Shown here: piece after piece, positions 49,343 to 61,702 of the stretch | Position numbering within the stretch: position 1 is the first letter of the stretch | Layout of the letters: every line of letters begins with the position of its first letter | Assembly: GCA_928212115.1 (NCBI GenBank) | Contig: CAKMRJ010003334.1 | Location: 29,729,693-29,793,692 of the forward strand | Origin: Lactuca virosa | Lineage: Eukaryota; Streptophyta; Magnoliopsida; Asterales; Asteraceae | Length of the DNA: 64,000 nucleotides | Reading direction: 5' to 3' | Notes under the pieces: generated by a model | What the model was told of the DNA's origin: nothing | Seen by the model: only the letters and a program-made list of their open reading frames with translations | Database searches by the model: none | Program-made: the position numbers and the translations under genes

Positions 49343-50206
49343 TGATGGGATTTAGGTACAACAAATAAACTAGAAAACAATTCCTAAGTTCACATGCAAC
49401 CTACTTTGGATCTATGTTTTAACTATTGAACATACAACTTTGAATTGCAAAACAAGAACCCTAGAGGAGAGAGGCTAATTTCGAAATTAACAAACTAGGG
49501 TTTAGGGTTTACATACCTTTCAATTGTTATAGCAAACAATTGATATTCCCTTGATCTTGATCTTGATCTTCTTGGAAGCTTTAGCACCACAAGTGTAATG
49601 CCTCTAATGGAATCACACCCAATGACTAGCAAGAAGGAAAGTAGAAGAAGAGAGAGGGGAGGGAGTATGCAATTTCGGCCAAGGTATTCTTCCAAAGAAT
49701 GAGTCCCTAAAATGTGAGCCAGGAGGCTCCTTAAATAGTTGAGGGAATTAGGGTTTAGGGAAAACCCTAATTATCCTTTGCTTAGGGCCTAAGCAAGACC
49801 CAAGGCCTTATCTTGGACCCCTTGGACGAATTCTCTAGGGTTTCCCCTAGGGTTTTCGTCCACCCCCTTCCAAGGGAGTTCCGGATCCTTCCATTCAACT
49901 ATCAGTTAATTGCAAACTAGTCCCTGCACTTTATATTAATTCTTTTAACCCCAAAATCAATTCTGATTAATTTCTGGCTAACAATTAATTAAACATAATG
50001 ATTTCTAATTAATATATTAATCCATTAACATATTAATAAATCAATTATATATATATATATTAATTTATTAATCTTATAAATTAATATCTCTCCTTTCATA
50101 ATTTCCTTGTCCACTTGCTAGGTTGAGGGCAACCCAAAAGGACTGTGCTGCTATCAATTCAAGTACATACCAATTATAGTTATGGGCTTAGACACCTAAT
50201 CCAACA
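49343..50206 (-). mobile_element. 3' LTR of the nested Copia element
   Basis: TGATGGG to CCAACA on the plus strand. The polypurine tract follows at 50207-50217 (minus-strand AAGTGGGAGAC). It is related in block structure to the LTR at 759-1515. Confidence 0.93.
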
Positions 50207-51077
50207 GTCTCCCACTTGGATAAGTCTGTAACTATAATTGCTAGTATGCCTTCTAAATTTGACCAACAAATTGTAGCTTCCAAAAAGCTGCTGCCGAACT
50301 CTGACCCAGTCAGTTATGTGTCCTAAGATAAGTGATCATATAACCCTTCGTTCTGCTTGATATCCCCATACAAAAGACATGGAATGTAATCAATCTGTTT
50401 GTCCAGAATCTATGTTTCCCGATTTCTAATTTGTGATGATGAAGGACTTCTAATCGAACACATCAATTTAGTCCTGGCTGGGCCCAGCACATAAGTCAAC
50501 ACCAAATCATCGAGGGGCCCACAGATATCGCTTTTCCGGTTAGGGCAAAAGGAACGAATAAACGTTGACTCATATGCTTGTATCTTTTACTCATCAAATT
50601 ATGCATGACAATACGTTTTATAACACCAAGTTACTGATGCGTTTTCGTATCACCAATGCATGACCGACTTGTAAATTGCAACTCATATATCTTCGTTTCA
50701 AGATTATAAGATATTATCGTCTCAGTATTACTCGTGATGAATTCCATGAAGTGATACTCTGAGCGAGGGTTTATCCAGTACTCAAATCTCAATTTCTGAG
50801 TACTCATGAACGTTGCAGCAATTCTATTGCCATGTCTATCCTTAGACAATCTACAATCCAGTTCATGACAGTCTTAATTCACTACTTACTTCCAAAAGTA
50901 TGAGTGACTGTGGAGTTTGAATAATCTTATTATTCGGGAAGTAAAACATGCAAAAATGAAACACAATAATAAACAATTGACAAAAGGCAGAAACCAAACT
51001 TATAAATAATACTTTATTATTTAATCACCAAAAGTCAATTACATTTACTTTGTTACAAGTTTCAGAATAAAACTGAT
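50207..51077 (-). mobile_element. Copia 3' untranslated region and polypurine tract
   Basis: About 870 bases between the RNase H stop and the LTR. No gene is seen. The polypurine tract is the last 11 bases next to the LTR. Confidence 0.8.
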
Positions 51078-54000
51078 CTAACTACTAAAACTAATATCAT
51101 ATTTTAGTCCTATGCTCCGAGCATGCTGAATATGCTTAGCCCTACTCAGACCCTTTGTGAGGGGATCTGCTGGGTTATCTTCAGATGACACCCTCTTTAC
51201 TATAAGATGGCCTTCTTCAACTCTATGTCTGATGAAATGGTACTTTCTGTCGATATGTCTGGTCTTACCATGATCTCTCGGTTCCTTTGTCAAGGCAACC
51301 GCTCCTTCATTATCGCAGAACAGTTCCATAGGCTCCTGGATGGTTGGAACAACTCCGAGATCCCCGATGAAGTTCCTCAACCAAGCTGCTTCTTTCGACG
51401 CTTCACTTGCTGCTATGTACTCTGATTCACAAGTAGAATCAGCCACCGTATTTTGCTTGGAACTCTTCCAAGTAACTGCTCCTCCATTCAGTAAAAACAC
51501 CCAGCCCGACTGAGAACGGAAGTTATCTCTATCCGTCTGAAAGCTGGCATCACTGTAACCATCTACTCTCAAAGTATCACTGCCACCAAGCACAAGGACC
51601 CAGTCCTTTGTCCTTCGCAAATACTTGAGTATATTCTTAACTGCTATCCAATGAGCTCTACCTGGGTTTCCCTGATAGCGACTGACCATGCTCAAAGCAA
51701 ATGCCACATCAGGGCGAGTACATGTCATAGCGTACATGATCGATCCGACAGCGGAAGCATAAGGTACACGACTCATGTCATCTATTTCAACATCTGTACT
51801 CGGGCATTGAGTCTTACTCAATTTGGTATTGCTCTGGATAGGTAGCTCTCCCTTCTTGGAATTTTCCATACTAAACCTCTTTAGTACCTTATCCAAGTAT
51901 GTGCTCTGACTAAGTCCAATTAGTCTCTTCTTTCTATCTCTCAATATTCTAATCCCAAGAATATAGGCAGCTTCTCCAAGGTCTTTCATGGCAAAACACT
52001 TTCCAAGCCAAGACTTAACTTCTTTCAAGGTTGGAACGTCGTTACCAATGAGTAATATGTCATCGACATACAACACCAGAAAAGTTACTATACTCCCACT
52101 AGCCTTGATTACACACAAAACTCATCTTCACTTCTAGAGAAACCAAACTCTTTGACTTTCTCATGGAAGCAAAGATTCCAACTGCGAGATGCTTGTTTCA
52201 ATCCATAAATGGATTTCTCAAGCTTGCACACTCTATTGGGGAACTTTGCATCAACAAAACCCTCTGGCTGACTCATGTAAACATCTTCAGCCAACTCCCA
52301 TTAAGGAAAGCAGTTTTGACATCCATCTGCCAGATTTCATAATCATGAAAGGCAGCTATGGCGAGCAATATCCTAATAGATTTAATCTTAGCTACTGGTG
52401 AGAAGGTCTCATCATAGTCAACCCCTGGGGTTTGAGTGAAACCTTTTGCAACCAGTCGAGCTTTGAATGTGTGCACATTCCCATCCATGTCTGTCTTCTT
52501 CTTGAAGATCCATTTGCACCCAACTGTCTTGCGACCTGGTGCACTATCAACCAAATTCCAAACTTGGTTGTCATACATGGACTTAATCTCGCTGTCCATT
52601 GCCTCTTTCCACTTGGAAGCCTCTGGGCCTGCCATTGCTTCCTTATAAGTGACTGGTTCATCTAAGTTTACCAGTGTTCTGTCACTTATGAATGTGTCAC
52701 CTTCTGAAGTAATATGAAAACCATACAACTCAGGTGGCACACTCACCCTAGTGGATCTTCTAAGAGGTAATGAGTTATCAATTGGTTCAACAGGAACTGT
52801 TTCCTCTGGTTGAGTGCTAGTGTCATCTAAGGTTCCTTCATTGGCTGACTCTTGAATTTCTTCAAGGTCAATAGTGCTCCCACTGTCCTCTTTGAATATG
52901 AGCTCTCTTTCAGAAAGACTCCTCTTCGTGCTACAAAGACCACGTTCTCACTAGGCCTGTAGAACAAATATCCAAAAGACTGCTTTGGGTAACCAATGAA
53001 AACACATTTCTCACTTCTAGCTGCTAGCTTGTCGTGAGTCTCTCGTCTTACGAAAGCTTCACAACCCCAGACTTTAATATGTGCTAACGAGGGAACTTTC
53101 CCTGTCCACATTTCGTGAGGTGTTTTGGCAACCTTCTTTGTAGGGACAAGATTGAGGATGTGGGCGGCTGTCTCTAAGGCATACCCCCAGAAGTGAATAG
53201 GAAGCGAAGCCCGACTCATCATAGAACGAACCATGTCTAACAAGGTTCGATTGCGCCTCTCAGCTACACCATTTAACTGTGGTGTCCTAGGAGGAGTCAA
53301 TTGTGAGACTATCCCACATTCTTTCAGATAGTCGTTAAACTCGATACTAAGATACTCCCCGCCTCTATCGGATCTAAGTATCTTTATCTTTCTGCCCAAT
53401 TGATTTTCGACTTCATGCTTAAACTCTTTGAACTTTTCAAAAGTTTCTGACTTATGCTTGATCAAGTAGATATATCCATATCTGCTATAATCGTCAGTGA
53501 AAGTCACATAGAATCGATTAGCATCTCTTGTAGTTGATCTGAAGGGCCCACACACATCTGTGTGTATGAGATCCAACAGACCTTCACCTCTTTCACAAGA
53601 CCCTGTGAATGGTGATTTTGTCATCTTTCCCAAAAGACAAGATTCACACATATCATCTGACTTTAGGTCAAATGATTCCAACACTCCATCCTTTTGGAGT
53701 TGGGCTATGCGTTTCTTGTTAATGTGTCCAAGACGACAATGCCACAAGCATGCCTTGTCTACACTATTAGACAAGTCAATATTAAGTACACTATTTCCTA
53801 GGCTATCAACACAAGTCACTGTTTCATACACACCATTACAAGGCAAAGCTTCAAACATAAAAACACCATTCTTATAAACAGAAATTGAACCATTCAAATC
53901 ATTAAAAGAATATGTAAAACCTTGTCTGAACAATGCATGAAATGAAATAATGTTTCTCGTCATCTCAGACGAATAGCAACAATTAATTAAATCTAATCTA

Positions 54001-55121
54001 ACATCATTACTAAGCAGAAGCTGATAAACTCCGATCTTGGTTACTGGTGAAGACTTTCTGTTTCCCATGATCAGGTTTATCCTTCCTCGCTCTATCTCCT
54101 CACTTTCCTTTAGACCCTGCAAATCAGAACAGATATGAAAACCACATCCTGTATCAAGGACCCATGAACGAGAAGATAATGAGTTATTAGCAGAAATAGT
54201 GTAAATACCTGCCGAAGATGGCTTCACTTTGCCATCCTTGATATCTTGCAGATATTGTGGGCAAGATCTCTTCCAATGCCCCTTTTGGTTGCAGTAAAAG
54301 CAAACTGCCTCTTTTGGATCAGAAACATGGGGAGTGGAACCATTGGGCTTAGCCTTTGGGCCATTACTAGATGACCCAGCTTGAGCCTTGCTCTTCCAGT
54401 TTTGCTTGGGAGGACCTTTCCTCTTTTTCCCCTTTCCCTGTCCAATAGCCAAAACAGGGGCACTCGTAGGTGTGGAGGGTATACTTTTACCCTTCATCCC
54501 TGCCTCAGCTGTCTGCAACAAGTTGTGCAATTGGGCCAAGGTCTGCTCAGTATTGTTCAAATGGTAAGTTAGAATAAACTGACCATAACATTCAGGAAGT
54601 GAGTTCAAGACCATGTCAATGGCCAATTCCTCATCAAAGTGAATATTGAGCTTGACCAAACGCTCTATGTAGCGTTGCATTCTTTGCACATGTGACACAA
54701 CCGACTCCCCATCTTTCATCTTGCAAGCCATGAGTGACTTGACTACTTCGAACTTTTCTTGACGAGCTCGCTTATGGTACTTTTCCATAAGGTCCTTGTT
54801 CATCTCGAAAGGCCAGTAGTCCTCATAGTACCTCTGCAGTTCTGGGGACATAGTTGCCACCATGATGCATGCCACTTTGGTAGCATCATCGTAATGTTTC
54901 TTGTAGGCAGCAAGATCTTCAGGAGTAGCTTCATTCTCATCAAGCTCTTTGAGCTCCTTTTCAAGAACATATTCTTTGTTCTCGAAACGAAGAGCCATCT
55001 TGATGTTGCGCATCCAATCGTTATAGTTTGAGCCATCCATAACGACTTTGGAGCAGATATTGAGCAAAGAGAAGTTTTGGTTGGAGGAGGATGAAGCAGA
55101 AGTGTTTCCAGGAGTAGACAT
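51078..55121 (-). pseudogene. Copia gag-pol polyprotein with three frameshifts
   Basis: The ATG at 55121 opens MSTPGNTSAS. Domains: gag (DWMRNIKMALRFENKEYVL), zinc knuckle CFYCNQKGHWKRSC, protease WVLDTGCGFHIC, pre-integrase LWHCRLGHINK, integrase (HTDVCGPF, SDRGGEYLS, NGVAERRNRT), RT (KWKEAMDSEIKSM, ARLVAKGFTQTPGVDY, LYVDDILLIGN) and RNase H (SDASFQTDRDNFRSQSGWVF, HIDRKYHFIRH). Frame breaks are near 52915, near 52290 and near 52115, each consistent with a small indel. All visible catalytic motifs remain. The Copia sublineage is not resolved. Because the LTRs are nearly identical, the breaks are either very recent or sequencing errors. Confidence 0.93.
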
Positions 55122-56434
55122 CTAAAAAGAAAGAAAGTTTTAGTTAGATTTCAAGATACCTTAATAAAATAACCCAAAGATATAGTATCAAGGTTAGGAT
55201 CCAACTATGAAGATTCACAACTTAGAAATGGGATGCCGAGATCCAAGTGCAAATTTCATAAAGGTAGGTGAATGACGATTCACCAATTCCACCATTAGAC
55301 GAAACAAACGAAGTGAAATTCCTAATTCTTTTGAGATACATTGAAACTATTCAATGGCATGTTTTAATCTCAGATTATGCTCTTCTATTTGTGACTGGGA
55401 TGCCGAGGATCACAAACAAGATGTGAATAACCATGCAAATGTGCTTGGTAACCTCATTGTCTTTATCATTAACTATTGATGTGCTGGTAAACCACACACG
55501 CTCCATCAAAATGACAATTATGAGATACCCATTACTACTCTTTATTAGTGCCTTTTAGTGTGCTGGTTAACCACACACGCTCCACTAACGACCAATAAAG
55601 CATAATGTGCAATTTCATGGATTAGCATACTTTTCACATTTTTCCTAATGTAACTAGAGTTGGGATTTTGAAAATAATGTTCTAGTACTTTCTTTAATAT
55701 CATTATACTTTTAATGAGAAGTAGTTGTCCTATCAAATCCGTTCTGCTAACGACCCTCCACTAATCAAGGAAGCGGTGGGTGAGAGTGGACACCCATTCA
55801 ACTACCATTTTATAGGCAGTTTCCTTATACCCCCCTTATAGATTAGCTTCGTGAATGAGGCATACTAGCGATTTGACTGACCATATTCTTATACATATAT
55901 AATATTAAACTTTTAATTATAATATATATATAAGGTGTGTTTTAAAACATTTTAAAACTTCAAGGGTTTATAAATTTCGAAATTTAAGCTATTAAATTTA
56001 AATTTAAATAAACCAATTAACTAGATTTAATATTTATCTTTTAATTAACTATTAATCAAATTATTAAATCTTGTAAGGATTATCTAATTAAATTAATCCA
56101 TTAATTTAATCCTAATCCTTATCCCTCTAATTTCGAAAAATAGGGTAAGGATAATTATCCAATTAATCTAATTAAGTAACAATTATCCAAAACAAGAAAC
56201 CCTAAAACTTCTAAGCAAATTTCGAAATTTACAAGGGAGGAGGCTAGGGTTTTCAAAACCCTAACCCTAATTTCGATTAGGGTTCTTTGGAGGCTAGGGT
56301 TTTCGAAAAAACCCTTTGATCCAAAACCCTAGAAATCGAAAATTTGGCCTTTAGGGTTTAATAGCTATAAACCCTAATTTGCAATTCAACAATTGTAGCA
56401 ATTCAATTTAAAACAACAATGGCTCTGATACCAC
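55122..56434 (-). mobile_element. Copia 5' leader with primer-binding site
   Basis: A 1.3 kb leader with no gene. The primer site is at 56421-56433 (minus-strand TGGTATCAGAGCC). The leader has two copies of a GTGCTGGTWAACCACACACG block at about 55480-55505 and 55560-55585, and two GGGATGCCGAG blocks, so it is internally repetitive. Confidence 0.85.
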
Positions 56435-57300
56435 TGATGGGATTTAGGTACAACAAATAAACTAGAAAACAATTCCTAAGTTCACATGCAACCTACTTTG
56501 GATCTATGTTTTAACTATTGAACATACAACTTTGAATTGCAAAACAAGAACCCTAGAGGAGAGAGGCTAATTTCGAAATTAACAAACTAGGGTTTAGGGT
56601 TTACATACCTTTCAATTGTTATAGCAAACAATTGATATTCCCTTGATCTTGATCTTGATCTTCTTGGAAGCTTTAGCACCACAAGTGTAATGCCTCTAAT
56701 GGAATCACACCCAATGACTAGCAAGAAGGAAAGTAGAAGAAGAGAGAGGGGAGGGAGTATGCAATTTCGGCCAAGGTATTCTTCCAAAGAATGAGTACCC
56801 TAAAATGTGAGCCAGGAGGCTCCTTAAATAGTTGAGGGAATTAGGGTTTAGGGAAAACCCTAATTATCCTTTGCTTAGGGCCTAAGCAAGACCCAAGGCC
56901 TTATCTTGGACCCCTTGGACGAATTCTCTAGGGTTTCCCCTAGGGTTTTTCGTCCACCCCCTTCCAAGGGAGTTCTGGATCCTTCCATTCAACTATCAGT
57001 TAATTGCAAACTAGTCCCTGCACTTTATAATTAATTCTTTTAACCCCAAAATCAATTCTGATTAATTTCTGGCTAACAATTAATTAAACATAATGATTTC
57101 TAATTAATATATTAATCCATTAACATATTAATAAATCAATTATATATATATATTAATTTATTAATCTTATAAATTAATATCTCTCCTTTCATAATTTCCT
57201 TGTCCACCTTGCTAGGTTGAGGGCAACCCAAAAGGACTGTGCTGCTATCAATTCAAGTACATACCAATTATAGTTATGGGCTTAGACACCTAATCCAACA
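56435..57300 (-). mobile_element. 5' LTR of the nested Copia element
   Basis: 866 bases, nearly identical to 49343-50206, ending at the AGAAC target copy (57301-57305). Confidence 0.93.
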
Positions 57301-58322
57301 AGAACTTGCTATTGAAGGCTTTGAATAACTCTTCCCATGTGTGAATAGACCCCGGTAGTAAGTTGAATAACCACTCTCTAGCTTTATCTTCCAATGTGAG
57401 CGAGAAGGCGGTTAACTTGAAATCATCCAATGTCACATTTTCAGGCAACATACTAACACATATCATATGAAAGGACTTCAAATGCTTTTGAGGATCTTCT
57501 CTATCCAACCCATGGAACTTAGTAATTTGATGTATGAAACTTGACTTCAATTCAATTCCTCGACGGTTTGCGGGATAAACAATAGCAAGAGGTGTATGAG
57601 TAACATCCGTCTCCATCATTTGTCTAAGTGTCAACTCTTGAGGGGGATTGGGTGGATTGGGGTTATTGGGATATTGTTGCATGTAATTGGGTGGTTGTTG
57701 GTAAGGTGTATATGGGTATGGTTGGTGATTGTAGATTGGTGGTGAATAAGGTTGGTAATTAGGGTATTGGTTGTAGGGAGGTTGTTGTTGTGGGTACATC
57801 GGGTTTTTGGTACATTGGAGGGTGTTGGTAATTGGGTTGATTTGGGTAATATACTTGTTGTTGAACTTGAAAAGCATTTTTTTGAGGTTGGTTGTTTTGG
57901 TGGAAGTGTATGTTTTGTGGTTGTGGAGGTTGATAATTGGGTTGGTTTTGAGGAGGGGCTTGATTCCAAGGTGGCATATCAATGAGAGGTTCTTGTTGTT
58001 GTTGTCTTGGTTGTTGGGGTGGGGTATTGGCATCTTGATTGTTTGGGTTTGGGTTGGGATTGTGAGGTGGAGTGTGATTCATGGCTATGTAGTTTTCAAA
58101 CGGAATGTCTTCAAAGGAATGACCAACAATTGGAGAACTCGGCTCAGTGTCGGTATCACTTGAAGTGTGAACTTGGTCTTCTATGTTGATTAGTGGAGAA
58201 GAGGAAGAAGCTTGAACTAGTTGTTGTTGCTTTGCTTGTTTGGCTAACTTTTTCTACCTTTTTGCTTTTTTTTCAATTTCCGGATTGTAGAGTAGTTCAC
58301 CGGTTCTTGTAGACCTAGGCAT
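57301..58322 (-). pseudogene. Element A gag N-terminus, interrupted
   Basis: The likely start is the ATG at 58322 (MPRSTRTGELLYNPEIEKK). Breaks: an in-frame TAG near 58255, then a one-base shift near 57800 within a Pro/Gln/Asn-rich region. The gag domain proper follows (LTLRQMMETDVTHT, FHGLDREDPQKHLKSF, LEDKAREWLFNLLPGSIHTW, AFNSKF), where the Copia element cuts in at 57301. It is joined in evolution to 49342-47104. This is typical Athila gag. The low-complexity Pro/Gln N-terminus is common in these elements. Confidence 0.88.
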
Positions 58323-58348
58323 AAACAATCAAATAAAAATAACCAATT

Positions 58349-58366
58349 TCCCCGGCAAAGGCGCCA
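58349..58366 (-). other. Primer-binding site of element A, tRNA-Asp type
   Basis: The minus strand reads TGGCGCCTTTGCCGGGGA just inside the LTR at 58372. This resembles the TGGCGCCGTTGCCGGGGA site of Athila/Tat elements, commonly assigned to tRNA-Asp, with one internal change. Confidence 0.8.
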
Positions 58367-58371
58367 AAACT

Positions 58372-59867
58372 TGGTGGGATGTCAAGTCCACCAAGCAAAT
58401 TACACCCTTTGTTTGCAAATAAAACGTAATATAATGGTAAAAGGGGTATCGATCCTCGGGGAAATGGTTGTATTCAATCACCAATGCAATCCAATAGAAC
58501 TAGTGAAAATAAACTAACTAACTACAATTAAACTAAAAGGGGGTGTTATGATTGCTTGAAAACTAAAAGACTTGAATAACTAAAAACTTGCAATTAAGCA
58601 AGAAAGTGAGATGCTCAAATATTGGAGAGAATTGGTAAACCAAGGCAATTCAACACAATGAACATTTATGTGTTTATCATTAGGATTCAACATGAAGCTT
58701 ATCATTCATCCCAAATTGGTTATAGCAATCATGAAGCATGATATGCCAAGATTCCTCTTAGGTAGTATGGAGGTTGGGGAAGCCCACAACATACCTTCTT
58801 AATCAAAATCAAAGATCCAATTGAAGCAATTGAACCCAAGAAGTTGATTAGCCTTAAGAATGAAGAAATCCCCAATTCCTAGAGGATGTCAATGCTTACA
58901 CATCCATAAAGGAGTTATGATTCATAAGCTAGAGATGATTTCTACCATCATAAGCCCTTGTTCTAAGTAAATTCAATGATTTAATTCCAAACCAAAGAAA
59001 TAAACCAACAATTGCTTATTAAAGTACCAAGCTCATGATCAAAGCACTAAACAAGCATAGGAAATATGAACTAGAATCATAGACATAAGGTAAATGATAA
59101 ATAAGCATAAATCCTTCAAAAACCCACAAACATTCAGAGGTTTTAGCCAAGGTCTACCAAAATAAAGAGTTTAGCCACTCATGGAAATAAAACAAAAATC
59201 ATAAAAGTCTAATTGCATAAAGAAACTACCAATAACTTGGAAAGATGAAAAGAAATGAGTCTTGAGCTTCAAAAATCGCCTCCTACAGGTCTCCAATGGT
59301 GTCAAAACGAAGTTATGGCTGCTAGATCTCATTCCCCAAGGTAATGGCAAGCCAAATGACCAAAATGCCCAAACTGGGCAGTTGCGCGGATACCCGCGCG
59401 ACGAAAATTCTACCCGCGCAAATGTTGTTGTAATGCTATTGGTCCTTCAATCCTCCACTCCACCCTTCCACTACCAAAGATTCCTTTTGGTCCCCTCCAT
59501 ATCTATGTGATTTAAACCAACCAATCATCATTTAGCTACAAAAATGGATGCTCCAAGCCCAAAAATAGAAGTTTATGACCCATCTTCACAAGTCCAAAAT
59601 ATCCAAGTTTTCAACTCTTTAAGGCCCAAATCTCCTTTGGTGGATCCGCCAAGTCCAATAATGCATCGAAAGCCCACAAAGCCCAACTCCAGTCAAACCG
59701 CAACCGCAACGAGCTCCAAAACCCTGCAAAATTCCTCATGCAAAATAAAAAGTCCCCGATACGATCCATGATAAAGAAAATAAAGAATATACAATGCAAT
59801 ACTAATAAAAAGGAGCTAAAAATCTAAAATAAACTAATAAAAAATAAGGAAATAAAATAAGCTATCA
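58372..59867 (-). mobile_element. 5' LTR of element A
   Basis: 1496 bases from TGGTGGGATG to GCTATCA on the plus strand, a TG...CA pair. The palindrome of the partner LTR is changed at one base here (59384-59399, GGGTAC to GGATAC). The right end abuts element B interior. Confidence 0.9.
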
Positions 59868-61702
59868 CGATGGTTTTGTGAAATTCCGACGGTAGAACTC
59901 CAACAATCTTGATTTTTTCGACGAGGTGGGTGTTTGGGAGCTTATCTTCTTGAGAGAAATGGAGTTTGAGGGAAGAACTTGATGAACACAAGGGAGAAAT
60001 GAAGAAGAAGGTTGCATTTATAGATCATATGGTCAACGAAAGTCAACAAGTCAACCCACTTAAAGATCTACTCAAAGATGGTCAAAAATCGTCAAATATA
60101 GTCCAGGGGGTGTGTGGGTCGCACAAAAGGGGCACGCGGTCGCGTAAGTTTCTTAGTCAAATTCTCGATTTTTCACTTAAGCCTTCGATTAGCTCTACCC
60201 ACGCAGACCACCCGCGCAGCAGTACTCGCCCGCGTAACCTACCTGCACAGCAACACGCGCCCGCGCAGGCTGCAATTCCTGATCGTCTTTTTTGCTTCAT
60301 TTTCTTCTGTTTCTTTGCATTTTCTTGGATTGGAAGAACTCGAACATATGGAAACACTTAATTCCTTCAAAGACAACTCCTTGAGGATCCCAAAAACATC
60401 TTCAAACTTCTTTATTCTAATTTAAAAACACGAAAGCACAATGCTTTCCAAAAATGTCATTCTTTAACGTCTTTGGCGAGACGCCTCCAAACTTCACTTT
60501 AACACTTCAAAGCGTCCAAATGGACAGAATCTTGCACATTTGAATCAAAATCTTCATAGAACGGCTTCAATTGATGTCCATAATGCTTGTAAATTTTCCC
60601 TGTGTCAGCATTTTTTAATTTCCACACCTCCATTGGGAATTTTTTCTTGTATTTGACTTTCTTTTTACGGGAGAACCATACTGGACTTAATCCTTTGATA
60701 ATAGAAATCATCCAACCATATTATTTCTTGTACTTGTTCGGAAATGTGACTAACTCTTCCCTCTTTGACATGGTGGTTGAGTAGGTGACCGGTTGGGCGT
60801 CTTCTTTCTTGGGATATGTATCCTTTGAAGGGTCTGATAGATCTATCGTTTCCGGCTCTTGTGGTTGTTCTACCACTGGAGTTAGTTTCTCAATGGTAGT
60901 GGGTGGCTCAACCTCTTTTTCATTAACCCATATTACTTCTTCTATAGTTTCATTGACAACTTTCTCAATTTCTTCCTCCTCTTTGACAACCACTCCTACT
61001 TCTTCTTCCTCTTCTTTATATAACTCTCTTGGGCCATCAAAAAATTTCTCATCTTTCAAAGGAATGGAACATGCGCTATGCGATGGGCTGTCCTCAGATG
61101 GTAGTTTGTATTGAGCTTCCATTATACTCATTAACTGAGCAAGTTGTGTTATTTGTTGCTCTAAGATTTTGAGGCTAGCTTGGATTGTTTCCTGTAAAAT
61201 TTGGGTAGAAGTGACAGTGCTTTTCACAATGTCCTCTAAGGACATGCTTGGCATTTCAGTTTGTTGAGGAGGGTAAGGATAAGGTTGTTGGAACTGTGGA
61301 GTTGTTTGGTATTGGTTATTTCCCCAAGCTTGGTTGTTGTCCCACCATTGATCATGTTGAGGATGATCATAACTCCATTGGTTTGACCAGTATTAGCTTC
61401 CCTTCTCTTGCACTTCTTCCCATCTTCCTTGTAAATATGGACACATGTCAAAATGATGTCCATTTTGGGCGCAAAAATCGCAAAGAAGGGGCATGGTCTG
61501 CAGACTTTGATCTCTTTCAATCATCATAACTAACTAAACTAGCTCAAAAAGTTGATCTATAATGCAAGGAGTGTTCATTTCCAAGCCATACTTTTTTTTT
61601 CAATTTCGGAATTGTAGATTAGAGTACATGTACAATGAGATCTGGGCATAGAGAAACAAACTGGTTAAAAATAGACCAATCCCCGACAACGGCGCCAAAA
61701 TT
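59868..61702 (-). pseudogene. Athila-like element B interior, gag and integrase tail relics
   Basis: Reading leftward from the LTR at 61703: primer site 61680-61697 (TGGCGCCGTTGTCGGGGA), a short leader and gag start, a zinc-knuckle-like region near 61430-61500 in broken frames, and the gag C-terminal part 61254-60721 with an acidic Glu/Val-rich linker. After a stop comes an integrase-tail-like VWKLKNADTGKIYK and GHQLKPFYEDF (60711-60499). Protease, RT, RNase H and the integrase core are absent. The 3' region to 59868 is GC-motif rich (60190-60270) and is cut by element A's LTR. Confidence 0.78.

Larger units (their letters stand above)
49343..57300 (-). mobile_element. Copia element inserted in Athila gag
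   Basis: LTRs of 864 and 866 bases (49343-50206 and 56435-57300) flank a minus-strand gag-pol. The five bases AGAAC occur at 49338-49342 and 57301-57305, a perfect target duplication. The surrounding gag reading frame is continuous once one target copy and the element are ignored. The LTRs differ by about one substitution plus a few one-base or AT-repeat indels, so insertion was recent. gag-pol has three frameshifts. Confidence 0.95.
43697..59867 (-). mobile_element. Athila-like Ty3/Gypsy element A, deleted core, split by Copia
   Basis: Minus orientation: 5' LTR 58372-59867, tRNA-Asp-type primer site, gag, protease, a short stub of RT fused to the integrase C-terminus, long 3' region, polypurine tract, 3' LTR 43697-45029. 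The Athila-type features are the DLGAS protease motif, the RRLNPPM start of RT and a PBS beginning TGGCGCC. RT, RNase H and the integrase core are absent, so it cannot replicate alone. The Copia element 49343-57300 lies within gag. The left LTR lacks about 160 terminal bases, so no target duplication can be read. Confidence 0.9.

Noticed and set aside
57631..58163. Overlapping frames on both strands rich in Pro/Gln or Trp/Val/Leu
   Set aside because: They are shadows of the low-complexity Pro/Gln/Asn-rich N-terminal part of Athila gag.
58534..58543. AAAAGGGGG before TGTTATG read as a plus-strand polypurine tract
   Set aside because: It lies inside the 5' LTR of a clearly minus-strand element. 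The real polypurine tract is next to 45029.
59966..60425. Plus-strand frames of 103-131 codons
   Set aside because: They lie antisense to the element B 3' region across a GC-motif cluster, with no recognisable domain.
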